From NCBI GenBank assembly GCA_903835005.1, contig CAILLK010000094.1, positions 1 through 55,173 on the forward strand: 55,173 nt of DNA, given 5' to 3'. The notes under the pieces were generated by a model, which saw only the letters and a list, made by a program, of their open reading frames with translations, ran no database searches and had not been told where the DNA came from. Of the stretch, positions 1-8,668 are shown in pieces; positions within the stretch are counted from its first letter, which is position 1; each line of letters begins with the position of its first letter. The DNA is from an uncultured Bacteroidota bacterium. GTDB taxonomy: Bacteria; Bacteroidota; Bacteroidia; Chitinophagales; Chitinophagaceae. The translations under genes and the position numbers were made by a program.

Positions 1-133
1 TGGCCCGAACCTTTGCCGCCAGCTTCTTTCAGATTCGCAGTCACCCGCGACACCCTTGCTATTGGCTAATACTCCCTACTGTAAAGCGTACTCGGGACTT
101 GCACCCTATAGCTTATATCCATGCCTGACACAC
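1..133 (-). mobile_element. Group II intron, 5' end (partial, runs off the left edge)
   Basis: Read on the minus strand from 133, the sequence begins GTGTGTC, fitting the GUGYG-type 5' boundary of group II introns. It continues with blocks I recognise from the 5' domain of bacterial group II introns: GGGTGCAAGTCCC, then CAAGGGTGTCGCGGGTGAC, then GAATCTGAAAGAAGC. Only about 130 nt of ribozyme is present; the rest, including any reverse transcriptase gene, lies beyond position 1. The boundary abuts the T-tract of the terminator at 134-158, the insertion site typical of class C introns. Class cannot be assigned from this fragment. Confident as a group II intron; exact boundary inferred. Confidence 0.8.
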
Positions 134-158
134 AAAATAAGACTCCCTGCCGGGAGCC
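134..158 (-). terminator. Intrinsic terminator and intron target
   Basis: On the minus strand a 7-bp stem (152-158 with 141-147, one G-T pair, loop of four) is followed by TTATTTT at 140-134. It would end transcription coming from the two-component operon or from a small transcript downstream of it. The group II intron begins at the next base. Confidence 0.75.
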
Positions 159-226
159 TTGTATTCATTAGTAGTATTCTAAATTGCTTTATTTCATCGG
201 GTTAATACCGGGGCTGGAATATTTAT
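141..226 (-). ncRNA. Candidate small RNA behind LytTR-like repeats (locus 1)
   Basis: Between the repeats at 281-320 and the terminator at 141-158 there is no usable reading frame. A TAATATTG box (230-237, minus, one mismatch to TAnnTTTG) would place a start near 226, giving a transcript of about 85 nt ending in the terminator hairpin. The layout mirrors locus 2 at 31874-31943. This is inference from layout only; the alternative is plain 3' untranslated sequence of the operon. Confidence 0.25.
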
Positions 227-280
227 AACCAATATTACAGCTGTGTATAAAATAAAACCCACATTCTGTGTGAAATGCAG

Positions 281-320
281 ATTTCATTTATTGAATGGTG
301 GATTTCATTTATTGAATAGT
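281..320 (-). promoter_or_regulatory. Tandem direct repeat, possible LytTR site
   Basis: Two copies of ATTTCATTTATTGAAT followed by GGT or AGT occur at 281-299 and 302-320, period 21 bp (two helical turns). On the minus strand each begins ACCATTCAA or ACTATTCAA, a degenerate relative of the LytTR consensus [TA][AC][CA]GTTN[AG][TG]. The repeat lies 20 bp beyond the stop codon of the LytTR regulator gene. LytTR proteins bind such paired direct repeats, so autoregulation or control of the downstream transcript is plausible. Confidence 0.4.
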
Positions 321-340
321 AGAATCGCAACAGCTCAGTT

Positions 341-1093
341 TTAATTTCTTGTAGACTGCAAATTGCTGAACAGTTTCAGAAAATCTTCCCTTGATCCCCT
401 GGCTACAGGTAGTTCTTTTTTGTTGGTCATTATTACGCTGCCGGCTGCCTCATATCGGGTAACATAATTCAGGTTTACGATGTAGGAGCGATGGATTTGA
501 TAAAATGGCTGGTTTTCAAGCATACTTTCAAACTTACCAATGTTGTAAGAGCTGGTAAGTTCTCCTGTTTTAGTAACCACTTTAGTATAATTATTTACTG
601 CTTCAAAATAGAGTATGTCTTCGGCATTATAATAATTAATACCCTTACCGCTGGGAATCCCTATTTTGGATGGTTTATGGGTATCGGCACCTGCATTGTT
701 GTGCTGCCTGGCAAGCCTTTTATGCAGTACCCTTTCCATGGCCTTATTCACTGCAGTATTGAGTTCTGCATCACCGATTGGTTTTACCACATATCCTGAT
801 GCGGCAAAATTAAAAGCCTTAAGCGCATGCTCTGCAAATGCAGTTACAAAAACGATTTCGCAATCTAAATCAGGTACAATCTTCAGGATATCCATCCCGT
901 TTTTACCTTCTATAGAAATATCGAGAAAAAGAATATCAGCCGTAGTCGTGCGCACTGCTGCAAGACCATCCTTCCAGGTGGTGTAGGTTCCTGTTATTAC
1001 AATGTTGTCATACAATCCCATCAGGCTTTCCGATAGCAATCCTATAGCCGGAAGTTCATCATCAATAATAATACAGGTGAATTTTTTGTCCAT
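341..1093 (-). CDS. LytTR-family response regulator
   Basis: A 250-residue two-domain response regulator. The receiver domain (about 5-120) has acidic residues D11-D12, phospho-acceptor D58 in LFLDIS, T85 in VTAFAEHA and K104 in VKPI, all as expected. A LytTR DNA-binding domain follows (about 143-245), with the typical YFEAVNNYT and IHRSYIVNLN stretches. Its ATG overlaps the TGA of the upstream kinase gene (TGATG), so translation is probably coupled and the kinase is its cognate partner. It should bind paired direct repeats; the repeat at 281-320 just past its stop codon is a candidate site. Targets unknown. A paralogous pair lies at 32052-35779. Confidence 0.95.
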   Translation of the reverse strand: MDKKFTCIIIDDELPAIGLLSESLMGLYDNIVITGTYTTWKDGLAAVRTTTADILFLDISIEGKNGMDILKIVPDLDCEIVFVTAFAEHALKAFNFAASGYVVKPIGDAELNTAVNKAMERVLHKRLARQHNNAGADTHKPSKIGIPSGKGINYYNAEDILYFEAVNNYTKVVTKTGELTSSYNIGKFESMLENQPFYQIHRSYIVNLNYVTRYEAAGSVIMTNKKELPVARGSREDFLKLFSNLQSTRN

Positions 1094-3999
1094 CAGTTAA
1101 TTTGCTTAATTTTCAAAACAACAGTTGTACCTGTTTGCGGCGGCAATTTATCAAAGTACCCTAGATCAATATTTACTTTCCCCGATTTATTCATTACCTC
1201 AATAAGGCTTGTGATCAGTTTGCCGCCATACGATTCTTCTTTAAGCTGGTTCTCATCTTTATTCAATAACGATTGCTCCCTGCCTATACCATCATCATCA
1301 ATGCTACAAATTAGCAATTTCCCGTCAATTCCTGAAGCAAATTCAATCTTTAATTTACCTTTTTGTTCCTTATTTAATAAGCCATGTGCTATGGCATTTT
1401 CAACCAATGGCTGTATCAGCAAAGAAGGAATATCTGTATTTGTATCTACGCCTGGCAGTGTAATTATCTCATAATCAAACTTATCGTTAAATCGTGCCTG
1501 TTGCAACTCTATATAATTCTTCAGGTTCTCTATCTCATCACTTAGTCTGATAAATCTGTTTCTTGAAGACTTAATATAGGAGCGGAGCAACCTCGAAAAT
1601 TTATAAATATGCTGATAGGCGTCTTCGAGCCGTTTGGTTTTTATCAGGTACATGGCCGCATTGAGTGAATTGAATATAAAGTGCGGATTTAATTGAGAAT
1701 AGATTGATTTCAACTCAAGTTCTGTATGCTGATGCTTTCTCCTGGCTACATTAAGCACCAGTACACGGGTAATATAAATTATCAAAATCAATACCAGGCA
1801 AATCAATCCTGCCGACAAAACAAGAAACCACCCGGTAGCCCAATAGGGTGTTTTTATAATAAGCTTAAAAACTATTGGTTCGCCCGGAATGCTGGAACTG
1901 GTACTTGCCCTGATCTTTATATAAAAGGTGCCGTAACCCGGATTTGTTAGTCTCAATTCATCCCCATCCGTCACACTCCAGTTATCCTGTTCATTTTTTG
2001 ATAGGGAATATTGATAATTAACCTTCTTTCCATAAAACGATAACGTGTTAAAATGAATTATTATGCTTTTAGAATCATTATAGGGTAGCTCCACTTTATC
2101 GCTTATAGCATAGGTTTTGTGCGCTTTAAGAAAAGTAAAAAATAATTTCGGAGGTTGCGATTTACCGGTCATCTCCCTGATATTTAATGAAATGATGGAG
2201 CTGTCTTTGAAAAAATAATAATTTTCAGAATCGGCACAAATTGCATCAGCGTGAAGTGGAACAAAGTCATTCTCTATTGAAGAGATACTATATGGAGCTT
2301 CCACCCCGGTTGGAGAGATAGTCAATACCCTGTATAAATTATTGGTACTGATTAATAAATGAGTAGGATCTAAACTATAAAATTTATCCCAGATACAATT
2401 TTCATCTTTTGCAATGGTATCAATGACCGCTTTACCTGTTATATCTTTACATAACAGCAAATTGTTTTTATGGGTATACCCTACCAGGTAATTTCCTATG
2501 AATGAAAACGATTTAAAAGATATACTTTTAATCAGAGACATTTTCCCATACTTATCAATCCGGTAAAGGTCGTCAAGTGTTGAAAACCAGATTGAAGTAT
2601 CCTCAGACTTCAACATAGCTGAAAAAATACGCCCACCATTAATTTTTAAATTTTCAGCGGTAAAGGTATCCTTTCTGATTATTTCCGACTGATTTAAACT
2701 ATATAACTGATTGTGGGTACATAAATAAATTACTTCATTTGTGGCAAATAATGCTTTTAAATAATCCGGGGCAAATGTAGACTTTACTGCAACAGGCTTG
2801 AGTTTATCATTTAGATCTAGTAAATACAAATGATTTTTATTAAAACAGTAAAACTGGTTGCCCCTGGTAATGAAATAGGTGGCCAGTTCAAATGAATTGC
2901 CTGAACATTTGCCAAGATCTCTTTTAAAGTCAACTACCTCCTTTATCTTTTTATCGTTAAGCAATCTGAGGTCTTTTTCCGAGGCAAAATATAGGTTGCC
3001 GTCATTCCTTCTGGAATACTTTACTTTCCCCGAATAAGCATTCGTATACAATCGCGTATTCCGGAAATCTTTATCCAAAACATAAATACCTTTATCCACA
3101 GTCCCCAACCAGTAGTTGCCCTTGATATCCTGCTGCATGGTAGCAACTTTCTCATTGAATACCATTACTGAATCATAGAAAAATAATCCGCCAGTGGTCA
3201 GGTAAAAAATCTGCTGGCCATCATTATATATGTTGTAAAATTTATTTGTTTTCAGATGAAAATTTCCCGATCTTCTGAAAGTATCGTTTCTGTTACTTAC
3301 GAACATATTATTACTAAGCAGATAATACCGATCCTTATTCTGATAAAATGCAGATAATTCGACATATTGGTTTTTGTTTTTCGACTTTATCCGCATATTT
3401 GAATCAATGACTACAGTTAGTCCTTTGAAAACTACATTGTACTCATTATCAGAAACTTTTGACAAAAAAAATATTATGGGTTGATCTTTTAAAAAAGTAT
3501 CCATAACGAATAGCCTTTTTGTGTCATTTTTAATATTTACAAACGTCTTACCAGCGCTATAATCTATTGAAACACTGCTGTCCTTTTCCAAAAAAATATT
3601 CCTGATATAAGATCCGGGTTTAAATGAGGATAATTTCAGAAAAGGAGTATTGGCTGCCGTATGAAAGGTATCATTTTTATAGTAGCACAATTCACCACTA
3701 TAAGTTCCCAGCCACAAACGTTCCTGGTAATCCTCCATAAAGAAGAGTATCTCATTATCCGGCAGGCCATTAAAAGTGGTGTAAACAGTGAATTTTATGC
3801 CATTATACCGGGCTATTCCTTTATCGGTAGCTATCCAGATAAAACCTTTTGAATCGCGGTAAGAATTATAAATCGTATTACTTGGCAACCCGTCATCTAC
3901 TGTAAAATGGATCATTGGGTAATCCTGACATATGGCAGAGGTAGCTGATAATAATACCAGACCGATCAATAGCCAATAAAATCTGATAAAATTATTCAT
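1093..3999 (-). CDS. LytS-type sensor histidine kinase with extracellular beta-propeller
   Basis: About 968 residues. A signal peptide or first membrane segment is followed by a long periplasmic region (about 30-620) with two-component-regulator propeller repeats; the first contains DDGLPSNTIYNSYRDSKGF and later ones WLGT-type strands. Next come a Y_Y_Y-like domain (about 640-705), one membrane helix (about 720-745), a LytS-type kinase core whose phospho-acceptor His lies in LNPHFIFNSLN, and an ATPase domain with N box (QPLVENAIAHG) and G box (DDDGIG). The longest frame opens with TTG at 4017, but ATG at 3999 gives a better signal peptide. It forms an operon with the overlapping regulator. 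Ligand unknown. It closely resembles the kinase at 32052-34985. Confidence 0.93.
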   Translation of the reverse strand: MNNFIRFYWLLIGLVLLSATSAICQDYPMIHFTVDDGLPSNTIYNSYRDSKGFIWIATDKGIARYNGIKFTVYTTFNGLPDNEILFFMEDYQERLWLGTYSGELCYYKNDTFHTAANTPFLKLSSFKPGSYIRNIFLEKDSSVSIDYSAGKTFVNIKNDTKRLFVMDTFLKDQPIIFFLSKVSDNEYNVVFKGLTVVIDSNMRIKSKNKNQYVELSAFYQNKDRYYLLSNNMFVSNRNDTFRRSGNFHLKTNKFYNIYNDGQQIFYLTTGGLFFYDSVMVFNEKVATMQQDIKGNYWLGTVDKGIYVLDKDFRNTRLYTNAYSGKVKYSRRNDGNLYFASEKDLRLLNDKKIKEVVDFKRDLGKCSGNSFELATYFITRGNQFYCFNKNHLYLLDLNDKLKPVAVKSTFAPDYLKALFATNEVIYLCTHNQLYSLNQSEIIRKDTFTAENLKINGGRIFSAMLKSEDTSIWFSTLDDLYRIDKYGKMSLIKSISFKSFSFIGNYLVGYTHKNNLLLCKDITGKAVIDTIAKDENCIWDKFYSLDPTHLLISTNNLYRVLTISPTGVEAPYSISSIENDFVPLHADAICADSENYYFFKDSSIISLNIREMTGKSQPPKLFFTFLKAHKTYAISDKVELPYNDSKSIIIHFNTLSFYGKKVNYQYSLSKNEQDNWSVTDGDELRLTNPGYGTFYIKIRASTSSSIPGEPIVFKLIIKTPYWATGWFLVLSAGLICLVLILIIYITRVLVLNVARRKHQHTELELKSIYSQLNPHFIFNSLNAAMYLIKTKRLEDAYQHIYKFSRLLRSYIKSSRNRFIRLSDEIENLKNYIELQQARFNDKFDYEIITLPGVDTNTDIPSLLIQPLVENAIAHGLLNKEQKGKLKIEFASGIDGKLLICSIDDDGIGREQSLLNKDENQLKEESYGGKLITSLIEVMNKSGKVNIDLGYFDKLPPQTGTTVVLKIKQIN

Positions 4000-4215
4000 G
4001 CCAATTAATAATTTCAACCATGTATTTTCCGAATTATGACTATAAACTCAGTTAAGTTGCATTTGATGATCAAGTTATTAAAAATCCTGCAATAACTACC
4101 GGTTAAATTTCAGAGTGAATATAGGATTTAATTTTAAAAAAAGAGGGCTATAAATACAATATTCACCATTAGACTTAACTTCCGGGCTTTATACCATTGA
4201 TATAGTAATTACCGG

Positions 4216-4255
4216 AAATGCAAATGCCCCGTTTTCCAACGGGGCACTTGCATTT
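4216..4255 (-). terminator. Strong terminator-like hairpin
   Basis: An 18-bp stem (4216-4233 with 4238-4255, one mismatch) with a 4-base loop lies just past the stop codon of the DUF6600 gene. It is nearly symmetrical and flanked by A/T runs, so it may act in both directions. The rest of 4000-4215, upstream of the kinase gene, shows nothing else I recognise. Confidence 0.75.
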
Positions 4256-4271
4256 ATCTTACCTGACTAAT

Positions 4272-5378
4272 TTATCTTCTTCCACCTTCCTGGCGGGCCG
4301 GTGGTTCCGGTTGCCTTACTGGTGCACCGTGCTGTGGCTGTGGCTGTGCCTGCTGCTGGCGGGCTGGTTCCTGCCGCTGTGGCTGTACCTGTGGCTGCTG
4401 CCGTTGTGGTTGTGGCTGCACCTGCGGCGGCTGGCGCTGTGGTTGTGGCTGCACCTGTGGTTGCTGGTGTATTGGTTGCGAATTATTCATAACCGGCTGC
4501 CTGTTGTTAGTCGGCTGCAGCGGCCTGGTCTGTACTTCCTGCCGGAAACCTGCTGGCCGGTTGTTATTGATATTGTTATGCTGCTGTGGCTGAGTGAGCG
4601 GATGGCTGGCCGGAAAAGAATTATTAGGCCTTGGTTCATTTACCGGATTCCTGCTGATTGCCGGGCGGTACATGTTCACACTCTGTCCGGTAATGCTGGC
4701 TGCTCCTGCCCTGCCCGATCCATTAAACCTGTATATCTGTACAGGATGATGCAGATCACGCTCAAGGTCTTCTCTTCTTGGGCCAAAATTATACTGCACA
4801 TGAGTATGACCGTCGTAATTATAGTTGCTCACCAGGTTGGTACGGCGCACAAAATCCGGATTGTAAGCCACGCCACTCCAATGATTGAAACAATCAGGGG
4901 CATAAATATAATTGGCATCAACAAATATCCACCAGGTATCGGGGCAGTTAAACCCAAGTCCCTCACCAGGGCCAAGTGGCGCCCAGCCGCAATAACCGCC
5001 GCCATACCTCCAGCTCACCCAGGCCGGAGCCCAGTCGTAACCGGGTATCCATACCCAGCCATAATAGTTGTCGTAGGTCCAGCGGCCATAATGGTAGCAG
5101 GCCCAGCCCCACGGGTCATCACTTACCCAGGTATTGCCCAGGTCGGTCATCACCCAATGCCCGCGGCTTCCGTAAGGCCTGAAGTTGCCCTCTTCATTAG
5201 GCACCCATACCTGGCCATAAGTCGGGTCGTTGACCCACTGGCCATAGGGCGCCAGGTTATCATAAAATGTCTGGAAAGAAACGTCCACATCCTGTGCGCG
5301 GACTTTCTCTGCGGTGTTGCCAATAAACAGCAGGCTCAGCAGCGATATCAACATCAGTCTGCTCATTGATTTTTTCAT
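4272..5378 (-). CDS. DUF6600-type secreted Trp/Tyr-rich protein with Gln/Pro-rich tail
   Basis: About 368 residues. I chose ATG at 5378 over the upstream 5411 start because it opens a clean signal peptide (MKKSMSRLML... ending VRAQ). The mature N-terminal half is packed with Trp, Tyr and Gly motifs such as APYGQWV, YGQVWVP, WGWACYHYGRW and YGWVWIPGYDWAPAWVSW, which matches the DUF6600 family as I know it. From about residue 260 the chain is low-complexity Gln/Pro/Arg (repeated PQVQPQPQRQ), probably disordered. Function unknown; export to the periplasm or surface is likely. It stands alone and ends at a strong hairpin. The long opposite-strand frame here is a composition artefact. Confidence 0.8.
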   Translation of the reverse strand: MKKSMSRLMLISLLSLLFIGNTAEKVRAQDVDVSFQTFYDNLAPYGQWVNDPTYGQVWVPNEEGNFRPYGSRGHWVMTDLGNTWVSDDPWGWACYHYGRWTYDNYYGWVWIPGYDWAPAWVSWRYGGGYCGWAPLGPGEGLGFNCPDTWWIFVDANYIYAPDCFNHWSGVAYNPDFVRRTNLVSNYNYDGHTHVQYNFGPRREDLERDLHHPVQIYRFNGSGRAGAASITGQSVNMYRPAISRNPVNEPRPNNSFPASHPLTQPQQHNNINNNRPAGFRQEVQTRPLQPTNNRQPVMNNSQPIHQQPQVQPQPQRQPPQVQPQPQRQQPQVQPQRQEPARQQQAQPQPQHGAPVRQPEPPARQEGGRR

Positions 5379-5548
5379 GTTTCTGATTTTTATAAAAATG
5401 CTTTGATTCATTGATACTTAGGATACCCAATATACAGACCACATTTTATTAAAACAATGTTAATCCATATATTTTTTGGAACCCACAACAAACAACCTGA
5501 TATTCGGGCATAAAGATATTTAATCTTACCAAATTCTCTACCCCAATA

Positions 5549-5575
5549 AAAATCCCCAAAATATTCGGGGATTTT
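5549..5575 (-). terminator. Terminator after sucD
   Basis: A perfect 9-bp stem (AAAATCCCC at 5549-5557 with GGGGATTTT at 5567-5575) lies about 50 bp past the sucD stop codon, followed on the minus strand by T-rich sequence. Confidence 0.75.
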
Positions 5576-5626
5576 AAAAACAATAATAACATCAATAAGC
5601 AATTGTACTGTTAAGAAATTAAGCCA

Positions 5627-6505
5627 TTAAGCCGGAACAGCTAAAACCTCGGCCATCATTTTACCAATGTTTGCGGGGCTGTCCACCACATGAATGCCAC
5701 ACTCACGCATGATCTTCATTTTGGCAGCAGCTGTATCATCAGCTCCGCCAATGATAGCGCCTGCATGACCCATCCTGCGACCAGCCGGAGCAGTCTGGCC
5801 AGCTATAAAGCCCACCACCGGTTTGCGCATGTTATCGCGCAGCCAGTAGGCCGCCTCAGCCTCCATATTTCCACCTATCTCCCCTATCATGATGATACCA
5901 TCCGTTTCCGGATCGTTCATCAGCAGTTCTACCGCTTCTTTGGTAGTAGTGCCTATGATCGGGTCGCCGCCAATGCCAATTGCAGTAGAGATGCCCATTC
6001 CTGCCTTTACAGCCTGGTCAGCCGCTTCATATGTAAGCGTGCCTGATTTAGATACCACGCCAATACGGCCCGGTATAAACACGAAACCTGGCATAATGCC
6101 CACCTTAGCCTCTCCCGCGGTGATCACACCCGGACAGTTGGGCCCTACCAGCCTGCAGTCGCGGCTGCGGATAAATTCGCGCGCTTTTACCATATCCTGT
6201 ACCGGTATACCCTCAGTAATACATATGATGACCTTAATGCCTGCATCTGAAGCTTCCATGATTGCATCGGCAGCAAAAGCCGGCGGCACAAAAATGATAG
6301 ATGTATCAGCGCCGGTGCCATTTACCGCATCCTGTACTGAATTGAAAACCGGTACATTAAGGTGTGTAGTACCCCCCTTGCCGGGTGTAACCCCACCTAC
6401 CACATTAGTACCATATTCAATCATCTGGGTGGCATGAAATGTACCCTCAGTACCCGTAAAACCCTGAACAATAACCTTTGAATTCTTATTGACTAAAACA
6501 GACAT
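5627..6505 (-). CDS. sucD: Succinate-CoA ligase, alpha subunit
   Basis: 292 residues, normal length. This subunit binds CoA and carries the phospho-histidine through which succinyl-CoA hydrolysis is coupled to ATP or GTP synthesis in the TCA cycle. Visible landmarks are the N-terminal CoA-binding Rossmann fold ([14 protein letters not shown], 12-24), the VGPNCPGVI segment (120-128), the ligase domain, and active-site His247 in GRRMGHAGA. The beta subunit gene (sucC) is not adjacent, so the complex is encoded at split loci. It has its own promoter (TTTG, 19 bp, TACTTTTG) and its own terminator, so it appears monocistronic. Confidence 0.97.
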   Translation of the reverse strand: MSVLVNKNSKVIVQGFTGTEGTFHATQMIEYGTNVVGGVTPGKGGTTHLNVPVFNSVQDAVNGTGADTSIIFVPPAFAADAIMEASDAGIKVIICITEGIPVQDMVKAREFIRSRDCRLVGPNCPGVITAGEAKVGIMPGFVFIPGRIGVVSKSGTLTYEAADQAVKAGMGISTAIGIGGDPIIGTTTKEAVELLMNDPETDGIIMIGEIGGNMEAEAAYWLRDNMRKPVVGFIAGQTAPAGRRMGHAGAIIGGADDTAAAKMKIMRECGIHVVDSPANIGKMMAEVLAVPA

Positions 6506-6531
6506 GAGCTCAATAATTGATTTAGAAGGTG

Positions 6532-6562
6532 CAAAAGTAAGATAATAAGAGGCAATAGCAAA
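6532..6562 (-). promoter_or_regulatory. Bacteroidota promoter of sucD
   Basis: On the minus strand TTTG (6559-6562), a 19-bp spacer, then TACTTTTG (6532-6539) match the -33/-7 consensus TTTG...TAnnTTTG. The predicted start near 6528 gives a leader of about 23 nt before the sucD ATG at 6505. Confidence 0.7.
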
Positions 6563-6696
6563 TAAGTGTTGGATGATTTAAGTCATTAAAATTTTGCAGG
6601 GGGAATTTGAACCGAAACCAAGCTATTTCCCAGATTACCCATAAGCATTATAATTTGAACCTATAACCAGATTAACTTACAAGCAATGGAAACCGC

Positions 6697-6704
6697 TACA
6701 TTTG
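6697..6704 (+). promoter_or_regulatory. -7 box of the 3-hydroxybutyrate dehydrogenase gene
   Basis: TACATTTG matches TAnnTTTG exactly and ends 18 bp before the ATG at 6722. No good -33 TTTG is seen. Confidence 0.6.
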
Positions 6705-6721
6705 CATCCTAATCAGAAAAT

Positions 6722-7492
6722 ATGGCTAAAACAGTATTGATAACAGGCAGCACAAGCGGCATAGGCCTGGGTATAGCAAAGGCGTTTGCTGCGCAGGGAT
6801 ATAATGTGGCTTTCAACGGGCTGGAGCCCAATGGCGCTGAAATAACGCAGCAGATAGCCGATGAATTCAAAATAGCACATACATTCTCCCCTGCCAACCT
6901 GATGCAGCCCGCTGCTATAAGGGGCATGGTGGATGATGCCATTAAAACTTTCGGTGCTATTGATGTGCTGGTAAATAATGCTGGTATACAATATGTAGCG
7001 CCTATAGATGAGTTTCCGGATGAGAAATGGGATGCTATTATTGCGGTGAATCTTTCGGCGGCGTTTCATGTTACCAAGGCGGTTTGGGGCAATATGAAGG
7101 CGCATAAATTCGGGCGGATTATCAATATTGCGTCGGCACACGGGCTTCGCGCATCGGAGTTTAAGAGCGCCTATGTGGCTGCCAAGCATGGGCTGGTGGG
7201 TTTCACCAAAACTATGGGCCTGGAAGGCGCGGCTTTCGGTATTACCTGCAATGCCATATGCCCGGGCTATGTAGACACGCCGCTGGTGGAGCAGCAGATA
7301 CCACAGCAGGCCAAAGCCCACAATATGACCGAAAAAGAAGTAGTGGAAAAGGTGTTTCTGGACCGCCATGCGGTAAAGGAATTTATACCTGTTGAGCTGC
7401 TGGCACAAACGGCCCTCTTCCTTGCTTCACCGCTTGCGGGCACCATTACGGGCATTGCGATGCCGGTGGATGCGGGCTGGACGGCGCAATAA
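6722..7492 (+). CDS. D-3-hydroxybutyrate dehydrogenase (short-chain dehydrogenase)
   Basis: 256 residues, typical of the family. It interconverts D-3-hydroxybutyrate and acetoacetate with NAD(H), linking ketone-body or polyhydroxybutyrate breakdown to acetyl-CoA. The cofactor motif TGSTSGIG is at 8-15, the NNAG motif at about 87-90, the catalytic Ser lies in NIASAHG and the Tyr151/Lys155 pair in SAYVAAKHG; the family-typical ICPGYVDTPLV and C-terminal GGWT-like DAGWTAQ are present. The close fit over the substrate loop favours this activity over a generic SDR, but other hydroxyacyl substrates cannot be excluded. An alpha/beta hydrolase gene follows after about 300 bp with its own promoter. 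Confidence 0.88.
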   Translation: MAKTVLITGSTSGIGLGIAKAFAAQGYNVAFNGLEPNGAEITQQIADEFKIAHTFSPANLMQPAAIRGMVDDAIKTFGAIDVLVNNAGIQYVAPIDEFPDEKWDAIIAVNLSAAFHVTKAVWGNMKAHKFGRIINIASAHGLRASEFKSAYVAAKHGLVGFTKTMGLEGAAFGITCNAICPGYVDTPLVEQQIPQQAKAHNMTEKEVVEKVFLDRHAVKEFIPVELLAQTALFLASPLAGTITGIAMPVDAGWTAQ

Positions 7493-7674
7493 CTGCTACT
7501 AATAATTTAAAGTGAGGTTTTACCACAAAGGCACCAGGGATAACACAAAAAACACTATACCTTTGCGTTATAAAGTTTAGGGCCTAAAGATTATTTTACG
7601 TAAAAGTTGCTTTATAATCCGTTGCAAACTACTTCCATTAAGATAAGCGTTAAAGGTATATCAAATACTACATT

Positions 7675-7754
7675 CAACCCCTTCAGGGTTGTTACTTATT
7701 CAATTTTTACCACTGGTTTCACCGGTGGCTATTCATATTCAAGCCCGTTGGGCT
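7675..7754. repeat. Cluster of three short palindromes (REP-like)
   Basis: Three hairpins lie in series: CAACCC/GGGTTG (7675-7691), CCAC..GGT/ACC..GTGG (7710-7728) and AGCCC/GGGCT (7742-7754). The upstream part (about 7519-7560, ACCACAAAGGCACCAGGG) belongs to a second dispersed motif, also seen near 16380-16550. The remaining bases of 7493-7769 hold no gene. Confidence 0.55.
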
Positions 7755-7769
7755 AATATAAATAAAAGA

Positions 7770-7777
7770 TAGTTTTG
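7770..7777 (+). promoter_or_regulatory. -7 box of the alpha/beta hydrolase gene
   Basis: TAGTTTTG matches TAnnTTTG exactly and ends 19 bp before the ATG at 7796. Confidence 0.6.
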
Positions 7778-7795
7778 CTTACATAACCAGATTTT

Positions 7796-8668
7796 ATGAA
7801 CCATACCGATAGCAGTATCAGGAAATGTGTTGCAGTTAACAACATCAATATTCATTACCTGGATTATCATTCAGACGGGCCGGTATTGCTGCTGATGCAC
7901 GGGCTTACTGCCAATGCCAATGCTTTTGATGCACTGATTGAGGGCCTGCACCCCACCTTCAGGGTGATATGTCCCGACCTGAGGGGTAACGGCCTGAGCG
8001 ATAAGCCGGCTTTCTGCTATACGGTGGAAGAACATGTGCAGGATATACTGGGCCTTATCAGTCACCTGGGCGAAGAGAAGGTGCACATAGGCGGCCATTC
8101 CTTCGGGGGGTACCTGGCCTATTATATGGCTGCCAACTATCCGCATGTGCTGAATAAGCTGGTGATACTGGATGCGGCTAAGGCGATGAACAGCAATATA
8201 GTGGAAATGCTGTCCACCTCGCTCTCCCGGCTCGATATGGTTTATCCGGATTTTGAGAGCTACCTGGAACATGTAAAAAAGGCTCCCTACCTCGATTTCT
8301 GGGACCCTGCCATGCTTACCTATTACCGTGCCGATGTGCAGGACCTGCCTGATGGCAGTGTGAAGCCGAGGTGCAACATAATGACCATATCGGAAAAGTC
8401 AATGAACCTCGCAACGGTGGACTGGCCGGACCTGATACCGCTTATTGAGCATCCTACCCTGCTGATTAATGCGCTGGACAACTACACCATGGGCGAGCCG
8501 CTGCTGCCCGATGTGCTGGCTAAGGAAACCGTGGAAATGATGCAGGATGCCAGGTATGCCGGAGTGGATGGCAACCACCAAACCATGCTGTATGGCCACG
8601 GGGCTAAGCAGGTGGTGCGGCATATTGCGGCGCATTTGCATGATGAACAAAACGGCAAGCAGCATTAG
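7796..8668 (+). CDS. Alpha/beta hydrolase
   Basis: 290 residues with a complete alpha/beta-hydrolase fold. The oxyanion-hole HG motif is in LLMHGLTANAN (about 33-43), PDLRGNGLSDKP follows, the nucleophile elbow GGHSFGG carries Ser102, and the catalytic His is His261 in GNHQTM. The acid is probably the Asp in the INALDNY region. No signal peptide, so cytoplasmic. Substrate cannot be read from sequence; position next to 3-hydroxybutyrate dehydrogenase makes an ester- or oligomer-hydrolysing role in hydroxyalkanoate use conceivable, but this is only context. The gene has its own promoter. Confidence 0.85.
   Translation: MNHTDSSIRKCVAVNNINIHYLDYHSDGPVLLLMHGLTANANAFDALIEGLHPTFRVICPDLRGNGLSDKPAFCYTVEEHVQDILGLISHLGEEKVHIGGHSFGGYLAYYMAANYPHVLNKLVILDAAKAMNSNIVEMLSTSLSRLDMVYPDFESYLEHVKKAPYLDFWDPAMLTYYRADVQDLPDGSVKPRCNIMTISEKSMNLATVDWPDLIPLIEHPTLLINALDNYTMGEPLLPDVLAKETVEMMQDARYAGVDGNHQTMLYGHGAKQVVRHIAAHLHDEQNGKQH

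Noticed and set aside
4218..5369. Long plus-strand frame (383 residues) opposite the DUF6600 gene
   Set aside because: Low-complexity Trp/Leu-rich translation of the opposite strand's repeats; codon pattern and signal peptide support only the minus-strand gene.
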